Positions 19,212 through 29,781 are shown, counted from the first letter of the stretch. The stretch is DNA of 64,000 nt from Candidatus Thioglobus autotrophicus (GCA_022448455.1 JAKUUR010000001.1:62001-126000), one strand, 5' to 3'. The notes: generated by a model from the letters alone, not told the origin. Program-made: numbers and translations.

Positions 19212-19311
19212 TAAAGTGATTTTAAAGTCACATAAATGCTTAATCTAATGGATAATGCCTTCAGTACTTCTGACATTCAACATGAATTATTACAGCATTT
19301 AATTAACTATG
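19212..19311 (+). pseudogene. Decayed duplicate of the lipB 3' end
   Basis: Ungapped hand alignment to lipB 15601-15700 gives about 81 of 100 identical positions (e.g. AATCTAA.GGATAAT, GA.ATTCAACATGAATT); the lipB frame contains stops in this copy. Confidence 0.85.
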
Positions 19312-20256
19312 TTACAAGAGCTTGAAATCAAAGCACTAAAAGGCGAATCTAAAACTAGTCGACTCAAAATCAAGCCAGACTTCGAACGTAAGCCTCTAAA
19401 AAAACCTGATTGGATACGCATCCGACTCTCCAGCTCGCAAAAGGTTAATCAACTAAAAAAAACTCTTAGAGAACAAAATCTTTTTACCGTTTGTGAAGAA
19501 GCACAATGCCCTAATCTAAACGAATGTTTTAATCATGGTACGGCAACGTTTATGATTATGGGACAAATATGCACTAGGCGCTGCCCTTTTTGTGATGTTG
19601 CTCATGGAAGACCGAAACCTTTAGACATCAACGAACCTCGCCACCTTGCTCAAACTATTGCAAAAATGTCGCTCAAGTATGTCGTCATCACCTCGGTCGA
19701 CCGAGACGACCTCAGAGACGGTGGTGCAGCTCATTTTAAAGCATGTATTGACGCCATTAGGTCGACTACCTCAGAGATCAAAATTGAAATTTTAACACCC
19801 GACTTCAGAGGCCGAATGGAAAAGGCGCTAGAGACATTTAGTGACTGCCCACCAGATGTTTTCAACCATAACCTAGAAACTGTTCCTAGTCTTTATCCAA
19901 AAGTTCGACCTGGTGCCGACTATGAGCACTCGCTTAAACTTCTGGATAGGTTTAAAGAAAGACACCCTCAAGTCAAAACAAAGTCAGGTCTAATGCTTGG
20001 TGTTGGCGAAAAAAAGCAGCAAGTTATTAATGTTTTGAAGGATCTCAGATTGCACCAAGTTGATATGTTAACTTTAGGTCAATATTTGCAGCCTAGTCGA
20101 CATCACTTGGCAGTAGAGGAATATATAACACCAGAACAGTTTCAGCAATACAAAGAAATTGCTGACAATCTTGGATTTAGCCAGGTTGCCAGTGGTCCCA
20201 TGGTAAGGTCATCCTACCATGCAGACTTACAAGCCCAAGGAAAGCTGATTAACTAA
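19309..20256 (+). CDS. lipA: Lipoyl synthase
   Basis: [13 protein letters not shown] and radical-SAM [13 protein letters not shown] motifs. Confidence 0.95.
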   Translation: MLQELEIKALKGESKTSRLKIKPDFERKPLKKPDWIRIRLSSSQKVNQLKKTLREQNLFTVCEEAQCPNLNECFNHGTATFMIMGQICTRRCPFCDVAHGRPKPLDINEPRHLAQTIAKMSLKYVVITSVDRDDLRDGGAAHFKACIDAIRSTTSEIKIEILTPDFRGRMEKALETFSDCPPDVFNHNLETVPSLYPKVRPGADYEHSLKLLDRFKERHPQVKTKSGLMLGVGEKKQQVINVLKDLRLHQVDMLTLGQYLQPSRHHLAVEEYITPEQFQQYKEIADNLGFSQVASGPMVRSSYHADLQAQGKLIN

Positions 20257-20356
20257 AGCAACATATTTTAAAGATTGTCATCACTGATATTTTATGGGGA
20301 AAGTTTTTATCTGGTCTTGTAGCGACACTGACTGTATACACGTCATCTAAGTTAAA

Positions 20357-20379
20357 TTAATTATAATAGTTATAATTAA
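20357..20379. repeat. Inverted repeat TTAATTATAA-TAG-TTATAATTAA just upstream of pdxA
   Basis: Perfect 10-bp arms with a 3-nt centre, 17 bp before ATG 20397. Confidence 0.6.
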
Positions 20380-20396
20380 CGTAATTGAATCATAGT

Positions 20397-21359
20397 ATGC
20401 CTATAGCATTTACTCCTGGAGAGCCTTCTGGTATTGGTCCTGATATAGCCATAATCTATGCTCAGAAAGCAAAAAAAGAAAGCCTACTGGTATATTGTGA
20501 CCCTGACGTTTTAATCGATAGAGCAAAAAACCTTAATTTACCAATTACTCTCAAGGAGTCAGAATCTAAAAACGCATCTGAGTTAAGTATCTACCCAATC
20601 AAAACGAGCAATAAGGTAATTCCTGGAAGACTTAACCCAGCTAACTCAAACTACGTATTAGAAACCATAAAACAAGCTACAAAAGACTGCCTAAATGGAA
20701 ACTGTGACGGACTTTTGACAGGCCCTGTCAATAAAGGCGTTATCAACGAATCTGGTATAGAATTTACTGGGCACACAGAATTCCTTGCTCAATTAACCAA
20801 TACCACTAAAACTGTAATGCTGCTAGCCTCTGATCAGTTAAAAGTTGCCCTTGCAACAACCCATATCCCACTCACTGAGGTTTCTAAGCATATAACCCGC
20901 GATTCTCTTTCACAAGTGATCTCCATAATTAACAATAACTTTAAATATTTAGGTGTCAAAAAACCAAAAATTCTTGTTTGTGGCTTAAATCCGCATGCCG
21001 GTGAAAATGGCTACCTTGGAAACGAAGAAATAACGACAATATTGCCCGTCATTAAAGAGCTAAATAAAGTTGGATATGATTTAATTGGACCAGTCCCTGC
21101 AGATACGGCATTTACTCCTGAATCACTAACAAATGTAGACGTTGTCCTTGCTATGTATCATGACCAGGGCTTACCTGTACTGAAGGCCCAAGGCTTTAAA
21201 AAGGCAGCCAATATCACTCTGGGTCTTCCATTTTTTCGTACCTCTGTAGACCACGGAACAGCTATAGAGCTTGCAGGTACTGGCAATATTAGTTTGGGAA
21301 GCTTTAATACGGCACTATCATACTTCAAAACACTAAAAGATAATGTCGCACCTAGCTAG
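20397..21359 (+). CDS. pdxA: 4-hydroxythreonine-4-phosphate dehydrogenase
   Basis: PIAFTPGEPSGIGPDIA, GHTEFLA, MYHDQGLPVLKAQGF; the ORF track begins at a TTG (20385), ATG at 20397 preferred. Confidence 0.93.
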   Translation: MPIAFTPGEPSGIGPDIAIIYAQKAKKESLLVYCDPDVLIDRAKNLNLPITLKESESKNASELSIYPIKTSNKVIPGRLNPANSNYVLETIKQATKDCLNGNCDGLLTGPVNKGVINESGIEFTGHTEFLAQLTNTTKTVMLLASDQLKVALATTHIPLTEVSKHITRDSLSQVISIINNNFKYLGVKKPKILVCGLNPHAGENGYLGNEEITTILPVIKELNKVGYDLIGPVPADTAFTPESLTNVDVVLAMYHDQGLPVLKAQGFKKAANITLGLPFFRTSVDHGTAIELAGTGNISLGSFNTALSYFKTLKDNVAPS

Positions 21360-22098
21360 AAAGCGTTTTGGTCAAAATTTCCTAGTTGATGATCAAATCG
21401 TCAACAGAATTGTGTCAACAATTTCACCAAAAAAAAGTGACAATATTGTTGAAATAGGTCCAGGTAAGGGCGCACTAACTTTCCCTTTACTTGAACACTT
21501 AGATCATCTGAGTGTAATTGAGATTGATAGAGACTTGATTTCACTTTTAAAATTAAAGAAACAAGACAAACTAACAATTTATGAAGCGGATGCTCTTAAA
21601 TTTGATTATGGACTAATTTCGAATAATCTAAGAATTGTTGGTAACCTTCCATACAATATCTCCTCACCGTTATTATTTCATCTATTATCAAGTAAAAATA
21701 AGATCATAGATATGACCTTCATGCTTCAGAAAGAAGTAGTAGATAGAATTGTTGCTAAGCATGATAGCAAAACTTTCGGTCGACTAAGCGTTATGATGCA
21801 AACCTTTTTCGAGGTAGAGTCAATGTTTACAGTTCCTAAGGAGTCGTTTGATCCTCAACCAAAAATTGAATCTGCTATACTCTACCTGAAAACTAGAGCT
21901 AAACCTCTTACTCAGAATACAAAGCTCTTAGAAAAAATTGTCAAAGTTTCCTTTTCACAAAGAAGAAAAACACTGAAAAATTGTTTAAAATCAATCCTAA
22001 GCCAAGAGCAAACTGAGATTGATTTGTCTCAAAGAGCTGAAATGCTAAGCATTGAAAACTTTATAACCCTCATGAAAGATTATGAAAAACAAAATTGA
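21343..22098 (+). CDS. rsmA: 16S rRNA (adenine1518/1519-N6)-dimethyltransferase
   Basis: RKRFGQNFLVD, VEIGPGKGALT, NLPYNISSPLLF. Confidence 0.95.
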   Translation: MSHLARKRFGQNFLVDDQIVNRIVSTISPKKSDNIVEIGPGKGALTFPLLEHLDHLSVIEIDRDLISLLKLKKQDKLTIYEADALKFDYGLISNNLRIVGNLPYNISSPLLFHLLSSKNKIIDMTFMLQKEVVDRIVAKHDSKTFGRLSVMMQTFFEVESMFTVPKESFDPQPKIESAILYLKTRAKPLTQNTKLLEKIVKVSFSQRRKTLKNCLKSILSQEQTEIDLSQRAEMLSIENFITLMKDYEKQN

Positions 22099-22453
22099 AG
22101 TAGATGTAAAAGTAACTTATCTTCCTAATCAATCTGATATTCCAGGAAGTCAATATGCCTTTGCTTATACGATCACTATAACTAATCATGGCGAGAGTGG
22201 TGCACAGCTCAGAACTCGTCGCTGGCTCATCCAAGATGAAACAGGTGAAGTAGAAGAAGTTATTGGTGAAGGAGTTATTGGTCAGCAACCTTACCTTTCT
22301 CCTGGTGAAAGTTTTGAGTACAGTTCTGGTGCAATAATCAATACTGAAACTGGTTCTATGAAAGGTTCTTATGGCATGATTAACGACCAAGGTCAACGCT
22401 TTGAAGCTGTCATTCCAGAATTCTCTCTTAGCGAGCCTTATACGCTTCACTAG
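22082..22453 (+). CDS. apaG: ApaG protein
   Basis: YTITITNHGESGAQLRTRRWLIQDETGEVEEVIGEGVIGQQPYLSPGESFEYSSGA. Confidence 0.94.
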   Translation: MKNKIEVDVKVTYLPNQSDIPGSQYAFAYTITITNHGESGAQLRTRRWLIQDETGEVEEVIGEGVIGQQPYLSPGESFEYSSGAIINTETGSMKGSYGMINDQGQRFEAVIPEFSLSEPYTLH

Positions 22454-22461
22454 AGCACTCC

Positions 22462-23268
22462 ATGGACTACATCATTGGTGACGTTCAGGGTTGCTATGAC
22501 ACGCTTCAAAAACTCCTCAAAAAAATTAATTTTAGTGAAGATAGAGACCGATTATTTTTCTTAGGAGATGTAGTCAACCGAGGTAACAAATCTCTTGAAA
22601 CACTCCGTTTTATCTATTCACTAAAAGAAAATGTAAATGTGGTTCTAGGTAACCATGATTTTCATTTGTTGGTTTGTGCTCTAACCTCTCAAAAACCCAA
22701 CTTTAAAGATACTTTTTCAGACATTATAAATGCTCCAGATAAGCACACTCTGCTTGACTATCTTCTTACTAGACCCTTGATTCTTGAGCATCAAGGCGCC
22801 CTTCTTGTACACGCTGGAATTCCACCTCAATGGAACATTTCTGATGCTGTTCAGAATGCAGAATTAGTTCATCAACAGCTTCAAGTCAACAATCCAGCAC
22901 AATTTCTTTCCAAAATGTATGATAACGAACCATCAAACTATTCAGATAAACTAAATAATGAAGAAAAATGTCGTTATACAATTAATGCTTTAATGAGAAT
23001 GAGATTTTGTAAAAAAAATGGTGAACTTGAATTTAATCACAAAATGAATATTGATCAAGCTCCTGTCGGCTTTAAGGCTTGGTTCCTTCATACTAACCGA
23101 AAATTAAATGACAAGGATATCTTTTTTGGACACTGGTCAACCCTTAAAGGTTTTAATATAGAACATGTTTATCCGATGGACCATGGTTGTATTTGGGGGG
23201 AGAAACTCAGCGCTTTTAGGTTAGCTGATAGAACTTTAATTTCTCAAGAGTCTATCGAGGGCAACTAA
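22462..23268 (+). CDS. apaH: Symmetrical bis(5'-nucleosyl)-tetraphosphatase
   Basis: IIGDVQGCYDTLQ, FLGDVVNRG, VVLGNHDFHLL, VHAGIPPQW. Confidence 0.93.
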   Translation: MDYIIGDVQGCYDTLQKLLKKINFSEDRDRLFFLGDVVNRGNKSLETLRFIYSLKENVNVVLGNHDFHLLVCALTSQKPNFKDTFSDIINAPDKHTLLDYLLTRPLILEHQGALLVHAGIPPQWNISDAVQNAELVHQQLQVNNPAQFLSKMYDNEPSNYSDKLNNEEKCRYTINALMRMRFCKKNGELEFNHKMNIDQAPVGFKAWFLHTNRKLNDKDIFFGHWSTLKGFNIEHVYPMDHGCIWGEKLSAFRLADRTLISQESIEGN

Positions 23269-24089
23269 GAAGCACCACTCCGAAGGTTCACCGCACCTTC
23301 ATAAACAAACTCTCCCGGACCAGAAAGGTAAACTGTATCACCATTATATTCAACGAATGCGTCGCCACCTTTTAAGTGTACTTTAACTTTTTCTTCAAGA
23401 AGTCCAAGCTGAATGCCATGAACTACTGCAGCACATGCTCCAGACCCGCAAGCCAAAGTTTCTCCAACTCCTCTTTCAATAACACGAAGGTTAATTTCAT
23501 TTCTAGCAAGAATTTGCATAAAGCCTACATTGACGCTTTCTGGGAAGTAATCTGAATTTTGTAATTTAGTTGCAATAGCCTCAATATCTTCTCCTTCAAT
23601 ATTTTTCAGAATTATTACAGCATGAGGATTTCTAATTGATAAGACACCCATTTTTTGACTTTCAAGAGAGTATTCAAAGGCTTGGGATTGGGTAATGAAT
23701 GGAATCTCGGATGGGATAAAACTTGGTTCTCCCATTTCAACACGAACAGATTTGTCTTGATTGATAGTTAAAACCAAGTTGCCCGAGTTGGTTTCTACAG
23801 TAATTGTGTTTTTGTTTGTAAGCTCTTTTTTTTGTAAATAAAGAGCAAAACACCTAGCGCCATTGCCACACTGGCTAACTTCAGATCCGTCTGCATTAAA
23901 AATGACATAACGAAAATCTACACCTTTAGTAATGGCACTCTCTACAATCAATAACTGATCAAAACCGATCCCAAAGCGACGGTCAGATAATTGACAGATT
24001 TCTTCTGTCGACAAACTAACATTACCCTCGATATTGTCAATGACAATAAAATCGTTTCCCAAGCCCTGCATTTTCGTAAAATAAATCAT
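23265..24089 (-). CDS. dapF: Diaminopimelate epimerase
   Basis: FTKMQGLGNDFIVID, QCGNGARCFALYL, LACGSGACAAVVHG. Confidence 0.95.
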   Translation of the reverse strand: MIYFTKMQGLGNDFIVIDNIEGNVSLSTEEICQLSDRRFGIGFDQLLIVESAITKGVDFRYVIFNADGSEVSQCGNGARCFALYLQKKELTNKNTITVETNSGNLVLTINQDKSVRVEMGEPSFIPSEIPFITQSQAFEYSLESQKMGVLSIRNPHAVIILKNIEGEDIEAIATKLQNSDYFPESVNVGFMQILARNEINLRVIERGVGETLACGSGACAAVVHGIQLGLLEEKVKVHLKGGDAFVEYNGDTVYLSGPGEFVYEGAVNLRSGAS

Positions 24090-24161
24090 TTCGTCATTTT
24101 AACCTTATGTCTAATGCGTTTTATTAAAATACCGATATGCTAAAATTACTCATTTGCATAC

Positions 24162-24533
24162 ATGTATATCATGAAAACTCCCAGCAATATAAAATTAAGT
24201 AAGGATAAAAAAAAACTTACCATCACCTTTGATGAGATTGAGTATCCTATGTCGAGTGAGTTTTTACGTGTCTATTCCCCTTCTGCCGAAGTCCAAGGTC
24301 ATGGACCAGGACAAGAGACTCTTCAACTCAATAAAGAAAATGTTGAAATAGAAAAACTCAAACCAACAGGTAATTATGCAATCGCAATCCATTATAGTGA
24401 CAGTCACTCTACTGGCATATATTCTTGGAACTACCTTTACCACCTTGCAATTAACCATAACCAGCTATGGTCAGACTACTGTCAAAAAGTTAATGATAAA
24501 CAAAATAATAATTACCACAAGGTTGTAATATAA
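24162..24533 (+). CDS. DUF971 domain protein (gamma-butyrobetaine hydroxylase N-terminal-like)
   Basis: LTITFDEIEYPMSSEFLRVYSPSAEVQGHGPGQETLQ...PTGNYAIAIHYSDSHSTGIYSWNYLYHL. Confidence 0.85.
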   Translation: MYIMKTPSNIKLSKDKKKLTITFDEIEYPMSSEFLRVYSPSAEVQGHGPGQETLQLNKENVEIEKLKPTGNYAIAIHYSDSHSTGIYSWNYLYHLAINHNQLWSDYCQKVNDKQNNNYHKVVI

Positions 24534-24694
24534 GAACTTTATTAACTTTAATCATCATATTGAAAAAATTAATTTAAGTTATTGCATGTTAGTTTGACAA
24601 TCTGGCAAATAATTTTGTTAAAATTAGGTTTTTACTCACTTTAGTGATAGTAACACTAAGGAGCTAAAAATTTGACCACTAGAGGCAAGGTATC

Positions 24695-27010
24695 ATGAAA
24701 AATAAAATCATTAAATTCATTTGTCTTGTCTCTTTATTATTTTCAATACAAAGTCTTGCCAATCCCATAAATAAAATTGATTTCGTTGGACTCAACGTTA
24801 TTTCTAACACTACTTTAATGGCAATTCTACCAGTTAAAATTGGTGACCAATACAACCAAAATACTTCTGATGAAATCATTCAAGCGCTCTTTAATACAGG
24901 TTATTTTTCCGACATCAGTGTTTCAAATCAAAATAATAATCTAACTATAACATTATCAGAAAATCCTTATATTAAATACTTTAACGTGATTACTGGAACT
25001 GGTTCTGGCTGGTCTAATTGGCTTAATACTGAAAAAGAATTACTGGATACTTCTTCATTGAATGAACTTATTGAAAGTAACAAACTTTCTGCTGGAAATA
25101 TGTATTCAAAATCAAAATTTGCTGACTTTGTTTCATCTTTAAAAGCCAAATATACTGCAACAGGCTATTACAATGCTCAAATTGAGCCAAAAATAGAAAT
25201 TGATTCACAAAATAGAATCGGTATAGAACTTAATATTTATCAGGGCAAAAGAGCCACAATAAGCTCAATGACTATATCTGGAGCCACTAAATTTAGCGAG
25301 AAAGAGCTGTTAGACTTATTCACAATAGGTGAAGCTGACATGATGCTGATTAATTACTTTACCAATAAGGATCGTTACGCAGATTTAGCGTTAAACCAAG
25401 GCTTAGAATTGATGAACAATCATTATTTTAATTCTGGCTATTTAGACTTTAAGGTTCTAGACGTAATTTCTACTCTTGATAATAATAAGGAAAAATTAAG
25501 TATTGACATTCAAATCTCTGAAGGTATTCAATATAAATTAGGAAAAGTTTCTTTTGAGGGCGAACTGGGTAACCAAACAGCTGAGAACTTGAACGATTTA
25601 TTGACTATAAAGAGTGGAGATATTTTTAACCGCCAATCCGTAGTTAATGACATCCAAACAATTACGGACATATACTCTGATCAAGGCTACGCATTTGTAG
25701 ACATTAACCCAATAACACAAGACTTTTTAGATACTGTTAATGTCAAAATTAACATCTCATTGAATAAAAAAGTTTATATTAATCGTATTACCATTTCTGG
25801 AAATACAAGAACCCAGGATGTGGTCATCCGTCGTGAAATAGGAATTTCTGAAGGAGGATTATATTCTCGAAGCGCTCTAAGAAACTCTATCCTCAAATTG
25901 AGACGTCTGGGCTACTTTTCCGATGTAAAAATGAATGCCTCAAAAGTCGAAGGTATGCCGGATAAAATTGACTTGAGTTTCATTGTAGAAGAAACTAAAA
26001 CTGGTGCCATAAGTTTCTCTGTATCTCATAGCAATAATTATGGTATTTCTGTTGGCGCAGGTATACAAGAGAAAAATATTTTTGGTTCAGGAAACACTCT
26101 AAACGCTGAATTAAAACTTTCAGAGTCATTTAATAAAGCTAGTTTTTATTTTCAAAACCCCAATTTTAATGGCCAAAACCATAGTATAAGTATTGGCGCA
26201 TTTAAGAGTGATATTAATGACGATGATGTCATGCAAAACTCTTATGAAATCAATACAAAAGGTCTCAATTTTGGGTACGGTTTTCCACTTACTGAGAATA
26301 CTAGATTAAACGGCAATATAGAGTATGCAAAAAATGATATTTCATGTGGATCTGGTTTCTCTGCTGCAGGCTATGAACCTACTCAATGCGCCACTTCAAG
26401 TGCTGATGAAGTTACATTAAATATTAACTGGAGTGAAACTACCTTAAATGATTACATGTATCCTACAGAAGGAAAAAGTAATGCACTTGGAATTGGCTTT
26501 GCTACGCCATTAGGAGACTATCGCTATTTTAAAATAAATGCTAATCATATTAGTTATAAGCCACTCAGTAACAACTTAACTTTAAAACTAACAGCTGACT
26601 TAGGAATAGCTAAAGGTTATAGTGGAAAAGAGTTACCCTTCTTTAAGCGCTATTTTGGCGGTGGAAGTGGCTCAGTGAGAGGATTTGGAAACAAAACTCT
26701 AGGCCCACTCTACCCTAACAATAATGCCAAAGGTGGAGAACTTTCGATTCTCGGTAGCGCAAACATCATTGCACCTGCTTATTTCTTTAAAGATAGTGAT
26801 AATATGAGAATGAGTGCCTTTATTGATACCGGAAACATCTTCGAAAAGACTTCAAATATTAATCTTGGTGATTTACGTATGTCGGCAGGCATTAGTTTTG
26901 CATATCTCAGCCCTATTGGGGCTATTGGCATGTATTGGTCTACACCAATTCTCAAAAAGTCTGGTGACGTAATTGAAAACTTTAGTTTCTCACTGGGTAC
27001 CGGATTCTAG
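24695..27010 (+). CDS. bamA: Outer-membrane protein assembly factor BamA
   Basis: POTRA repeats and C-terminal beta-barrel (RYFGGGSGSVRGFG); followed by skp/lpxD. Confidence 0.94.
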   Translation: MKNKIIKFICLVSLLFSIQSLANPINKIDFVGLNVISNTTLMAILPVKIGDQYNQNTSDEIIQALFNTGYFSDISVSNQNNNLTITLSENPYIKYFNVITGTGSGWSNWLNTEKELLDTSSLNELIESNKLSAGNMYSKSKFADFVSSLKAKYTATGYYNAQIEPKIEIDSQNRIGIELNIYQGKRATISSMTISGATKFSEKELLDLFTIGEADMMLINYFTNKDRYADLALNQGLELMNNHYFNSGYLDFKVLDVISTLDNNKEKLSIDIQISEGIQYKLGKVSFEGELGNQTAENLNDLLTIKSGDIFNRQSVVNDIQTITDIYSDQGYAFVDINPITQDFLDTVNVKINISLNKKVYINRITISGNTRTQDVVIRREIGISEGGLYSRSALRNSILKLRRLGYFSDVKMNASKVEGMPDKIDLSFIVEETKTGAISFSVSHSNNYGISVGAGIQEKNIFGSGNTLNAELKLSESFNKASFYFQNPNFNGQNHSISIGAFKSDINDDDVMQNSYEINTKGLNFGYGFPLTENTRLNGNIEYAKNDISCGSGFSAAGYEPTQCATSSADEVTLNINWSETTLNDYMYPTEGKSNALGIGFATPLGDYRYFKINANHISYKPLSNNLTLKLTADLGIAKGYSGKELPFFKRYFGGGSGSVRGFGNKTLGPLYPNNNAKGGELSILGSANIIAPAYFFKDSDNMRMSAFIDTGNIFEKTSNINLGDLRMSAGISFAYLSPIGAIGMYWSTPILKKSGDVIENFSFSLGTGF

Positions 27011-27018
27011 TAGTAGCT

Positions 27019-27516
27019 ATGAGATTTATAGCTCTATTTTTTTTTACTTTATTAGTCACATCTATTAATGCTCATTCAGTCAAAATTGGCTACATAAACG
27101 TTGAGGAAGTTATCAATAATTTGTCACAATATCAACAAGAAAATGACTCTTTGATTCAACAATTTGAACCAAAAAAACAACAGTTACTTGACCTTTTTAA
27201 ACATATTGAACTGCTAAAAAAAAATCTTAAAAATGTCGACAGATCTATTAACAATGAAACATATCAAAAAGAGTTAAACAACATTAGAGAGTTAGAGGTC
27301 GGCTTTCAAAAAGAAACGGAACTCTGGCAACAACAACTCAACCAAAGAAAACTTGAATCACTCCAGAAAATTGAATCTATTATCAACAAAGCAATTGAGG
27401 AATTTGCTGTTACTGAAAATTATGATCTAATCTTGTATCAAAATGCTGCATTTGTGAGCGATGAAGTAAACATTAGTAATAGCATTATCTCAAAGATTGA
27501 AGGATTATCACCATGA
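27019..27516 (+). CDS. skp: OmpH/Skp family periplasmic chaperone
   Basis: Signal peptide, VKIGYINVEEVINNL and coiled-coil; between bamA and lpxD. Confidence 0.85.
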   Translation: MRFIALFFFTLLVTSINAHSVKIGYINVEEVINNLSQYQQENDSLIQQFEPKKQQLLDLFKHIELLKKNLKNVDRSINNETYQKELNNIRELEVGFQKETELWQQQLNQRKLESLQKIESIINKAIEEFAVTENYDLILYQNAAFVSDEVNISNSIISKIEGLSP

Positions 27517-28526
27517 CACTTTCACTTGAAAAAATTGCTCAACTTATTGATGCAACTTTAGTTGGCAATCCTGCTATTGAGATAAATGGAATTAACACCT
27601 TAAAAGAGGCAAATAAGCATCAAATATCTTATGCTGTAAGTGATAATTACATAAATTCTTTGTGTAGTACTAAAGCAGGTGCAGTCATCTTGCCAAAAAA
27701 ACTAAAAAAACACTGCTCTACTAATACTTTGTTGGTTGATGATGCCTACTTAGCTTTCGCTACAATATCACACCACTTTAAACAATATAACCTTACAGTT
27801 AATAATTCCTTATCTAAAGCGATAATTGATCCAACTGCTATAGTTGAAAATGTCACTATTGGCGCCGGATGTGTTATTGGTAAGAATGTTAGTGTTGGTA
27901 GTAATACAATCCTTGAAACTAACTGCGTTATTGAAGATGAGGTCAGTATTGGAGAAAACTCACATATTTTTGCCAATGTTACTATTCAAAGGGACTGCAA
28001 ACTAGGCAAAAGATGCGTTATTTCACCAGGTGCTGTTATCGGCTCTGAAGGCTTTGGAAATGTTCGAGATGAACAAAAAAATTGGCAAAGTATTGCGCAT
28101 TTAGGAAGAGTTCGAATTGGTGATGACGTTGCAATTGGAGCTAATACAACCATTGACAGAGGAACCATTGATGATACTGTAATACATGATGGTGTTAAGA
28201 TTGACAATCTGGTTCATATTGGCCATAACGTGATCATAGGAGAAAGTACGGCAATTGCTGCAAACACGGGTATTGCAGGTACCACAACTATTGGAAAACG
28301 TTGCATGATAGGAGGTATGGTTGGAATAGTTGGTCACCTGACAATTACTGATGATGTGATAGTAAATGCTACTAGTACAGTAAATAGAAGCATCACAAAA
28401 CCGGGTATCTATACTGGTTTCTTCCCCTTAATGACTCATTCAGGCTGGAAAAAGGCCGGAATGTGGTTAACAAAACTTGATAAAATTACAAAAATATTAA
28501 AAATTAAATTAAAGAACCTTAAATAG
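27513..28526 (+). CDS. lpxD: UDP-3-O-acylglucosamine N-acyltransferase
   Basis: Hexapeptide repeats, IGSEGFGNVRD, HIGHNVIIGESTAIAANTGIAG. Confidence 0.93.
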   Translation: MTLSLEKIAQLIDATLVGNPAIEINGINTLKEANKHQISYAVSDNYINSLCSTKAGAVILPKKLKKHCSTNTLLVDDAYLAFATISHHFKQYNLTVNNSLSKAIIDPTAIVENVTIGAGCVIGKNVSVGSNTILETNCVIEDEVSIGENSHIFANVTIQRDCKLGKRCVISPGAVIGSEGFGNVRDEQKNWQSIAHLGRVRIGDDVAIGANTTIDRGTIDDTVIHDGVKIDNLVHIGHNVIIGESTAIAANTGIAGTTTIGKRCMIGGMVGIVGHLTITDDVIVNATSTVNRSITKPGIYTGFFPLMTHSGWKKAGMWLTKLDKITKILKIKLKNLK

Positions 28527-28530
28527 AACT

Positions 28531-28974
28531 ATGGAAATGAATATTAATGAGGTAAAAAACTTTTTACCTCACCGTTACCCTTTTTTGTTAATAGATAAAG
28601 TACTTGACTTTAAGGTTGGAGAATACCTAACTGCTATTAAGAATGTCTCTTTTAATGAGCCTCATTTTGCAGGTCATTTTCCTGAACAACCCATTATGCC
28701 TGGTGTTTTGATTATTGAAGCTTTAGCTCAGGCGACTGGTATTTTGGCTTTCAAATCAGAGGTTGGACGTCCAGTTAATGGTCAAATTTATATGTTAGTT
28801 GGTATTGATAAGGTGCGTTTTAAACGCACCGTTGAACCCGGCGATCAACTTCACCTAAAAGTAGAAATTATGACAGTTAAGCGCGGTATTTGGAAATTTA
28901 ATTGTAAAGCCTCAGTTGAAGGTCAATTGGTGACCTTTGCTGAAATTATTTGCACTCAAAAAACTGCAAGTTAA
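28531..28974 (+). CDS. fabZ: 3-hydroxyacyl-ACP dehydratase
   Basis: LPHRYPFLLIDKVLD, FAGHFPEQPIMPGVLIIEALAQ. Confidence 0.96.
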   Translation: MEMNINEVKNFLPHRYPFLLIDKVLDFKVGEYLTAIKNVSFNEPHFAGHFPEQPIMPGVLIIEALAQATGILAFKSEVGRPVNGQIYMLVGIDKVRFKRTVEPGDQLHLKVEIMTVKRGIWKFNCKASVEGQLVTFAEIICTQKTAS

Positions 28975-28980
28975 ATCGCT

Positions 28981-29781
28981 ATGGCCATTGACTCTACTGC
29001 TATCATTCATGAAAGCGCTAAAATTCACAAAGGCGCTAAAATCTTAGCTTCTGCTGTGATAGGTGCCAATGTAGAAATTGGATCAGGAACTGTTGTCGAT
29101 TCTCATGCCGTGATTGCAGGTCCAACGAAAATTGGCAAAAATAACCACATCTATTCATTTGCCTCTATTGGGGGCGATCCCCAAGATATTACCTATCAAG
29201 ATGGTCAAGAAAGTAATCTGGTTATTGGGGATGACAATTTAATTCGAGAATTTTGTACTATTAACCGTGGAACAGAAAAAGAGAACTCACTTACAAGGAT
29301 AGGCTCAAACAACATGTTGATGTCATATGTTCACATTGCTCATGACTGCCAATTAGGTGACCATATAATCATGTCTAATAATGCATCACTTGCTGGACAT
29401 GTTCGGATCTCTGACTGGGCAATATTAGGTGGATTTGTATTAGTTAAACAGTTTTGTAACATCGGAAGACATACCTATGCTGGCATGGGGAGCCAAATCA
29501 ATAAAGATATTCCTGATTATATGGTAGCAGCAGGAGTTCATCCAAAAATACGTAGCATTAACACAATCGGAATGAAGCGTAGAGGATTTAGTGCAAGTTC
29601 CATTGCATCAATCAAACGTGCCTTTAAAGTTGTCTATCGTGATTCACAGGGAAGATTACTAGACCAAGCACTCAACGAATTAGAAGCGTCAGATTCTGAC
29701 AGTATTGAGGTTATGCAGTTTGTTGAATGTATTCGAAATTCTCGAGTAGGCATCATGCGCGGTCCAGCGGATGACGGATGA
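28981..29781 (+). CDS. lpxA: UDP-N-acetylglucosamine acyltransferase
   Basis: GGDPQDITYQDG, IREFCTINRGTE, AHDCQLGDH. Confidence 0.95.
   Translation: MAIDSTAIIHESAKIHKGAKILASAVIGANVEIGSGTVVDSHAVIAGPTKIGKNNHIYSFASIGGDPQDITYQDGQESNLVIGDDNLIREFCTINRGTEKENSLTRIGSNNMLMSYVHIAHDCQLGDHIIMSNNASLAGHVRISDWAILGGFVLVKQFCNIGRHTYAGMGSQINKDIPDYMVAAGVHPKIRSINTIGMKRRGFSASSIASIKRAFKVVYRDSQGRLLDQALNELEASDSDSIEVMQFVECIRNSRVGIMRGPADDG

Noticed and set aside
27746-28337. Cys-rich and other antisense ORFs opposite lpxD (27746-27976, 27986-28207, 28101-28337)
   Set aside because: The periodic composition comes from the LpxD hexapeptide repeats read on the other strand; no start signals or domain logic.
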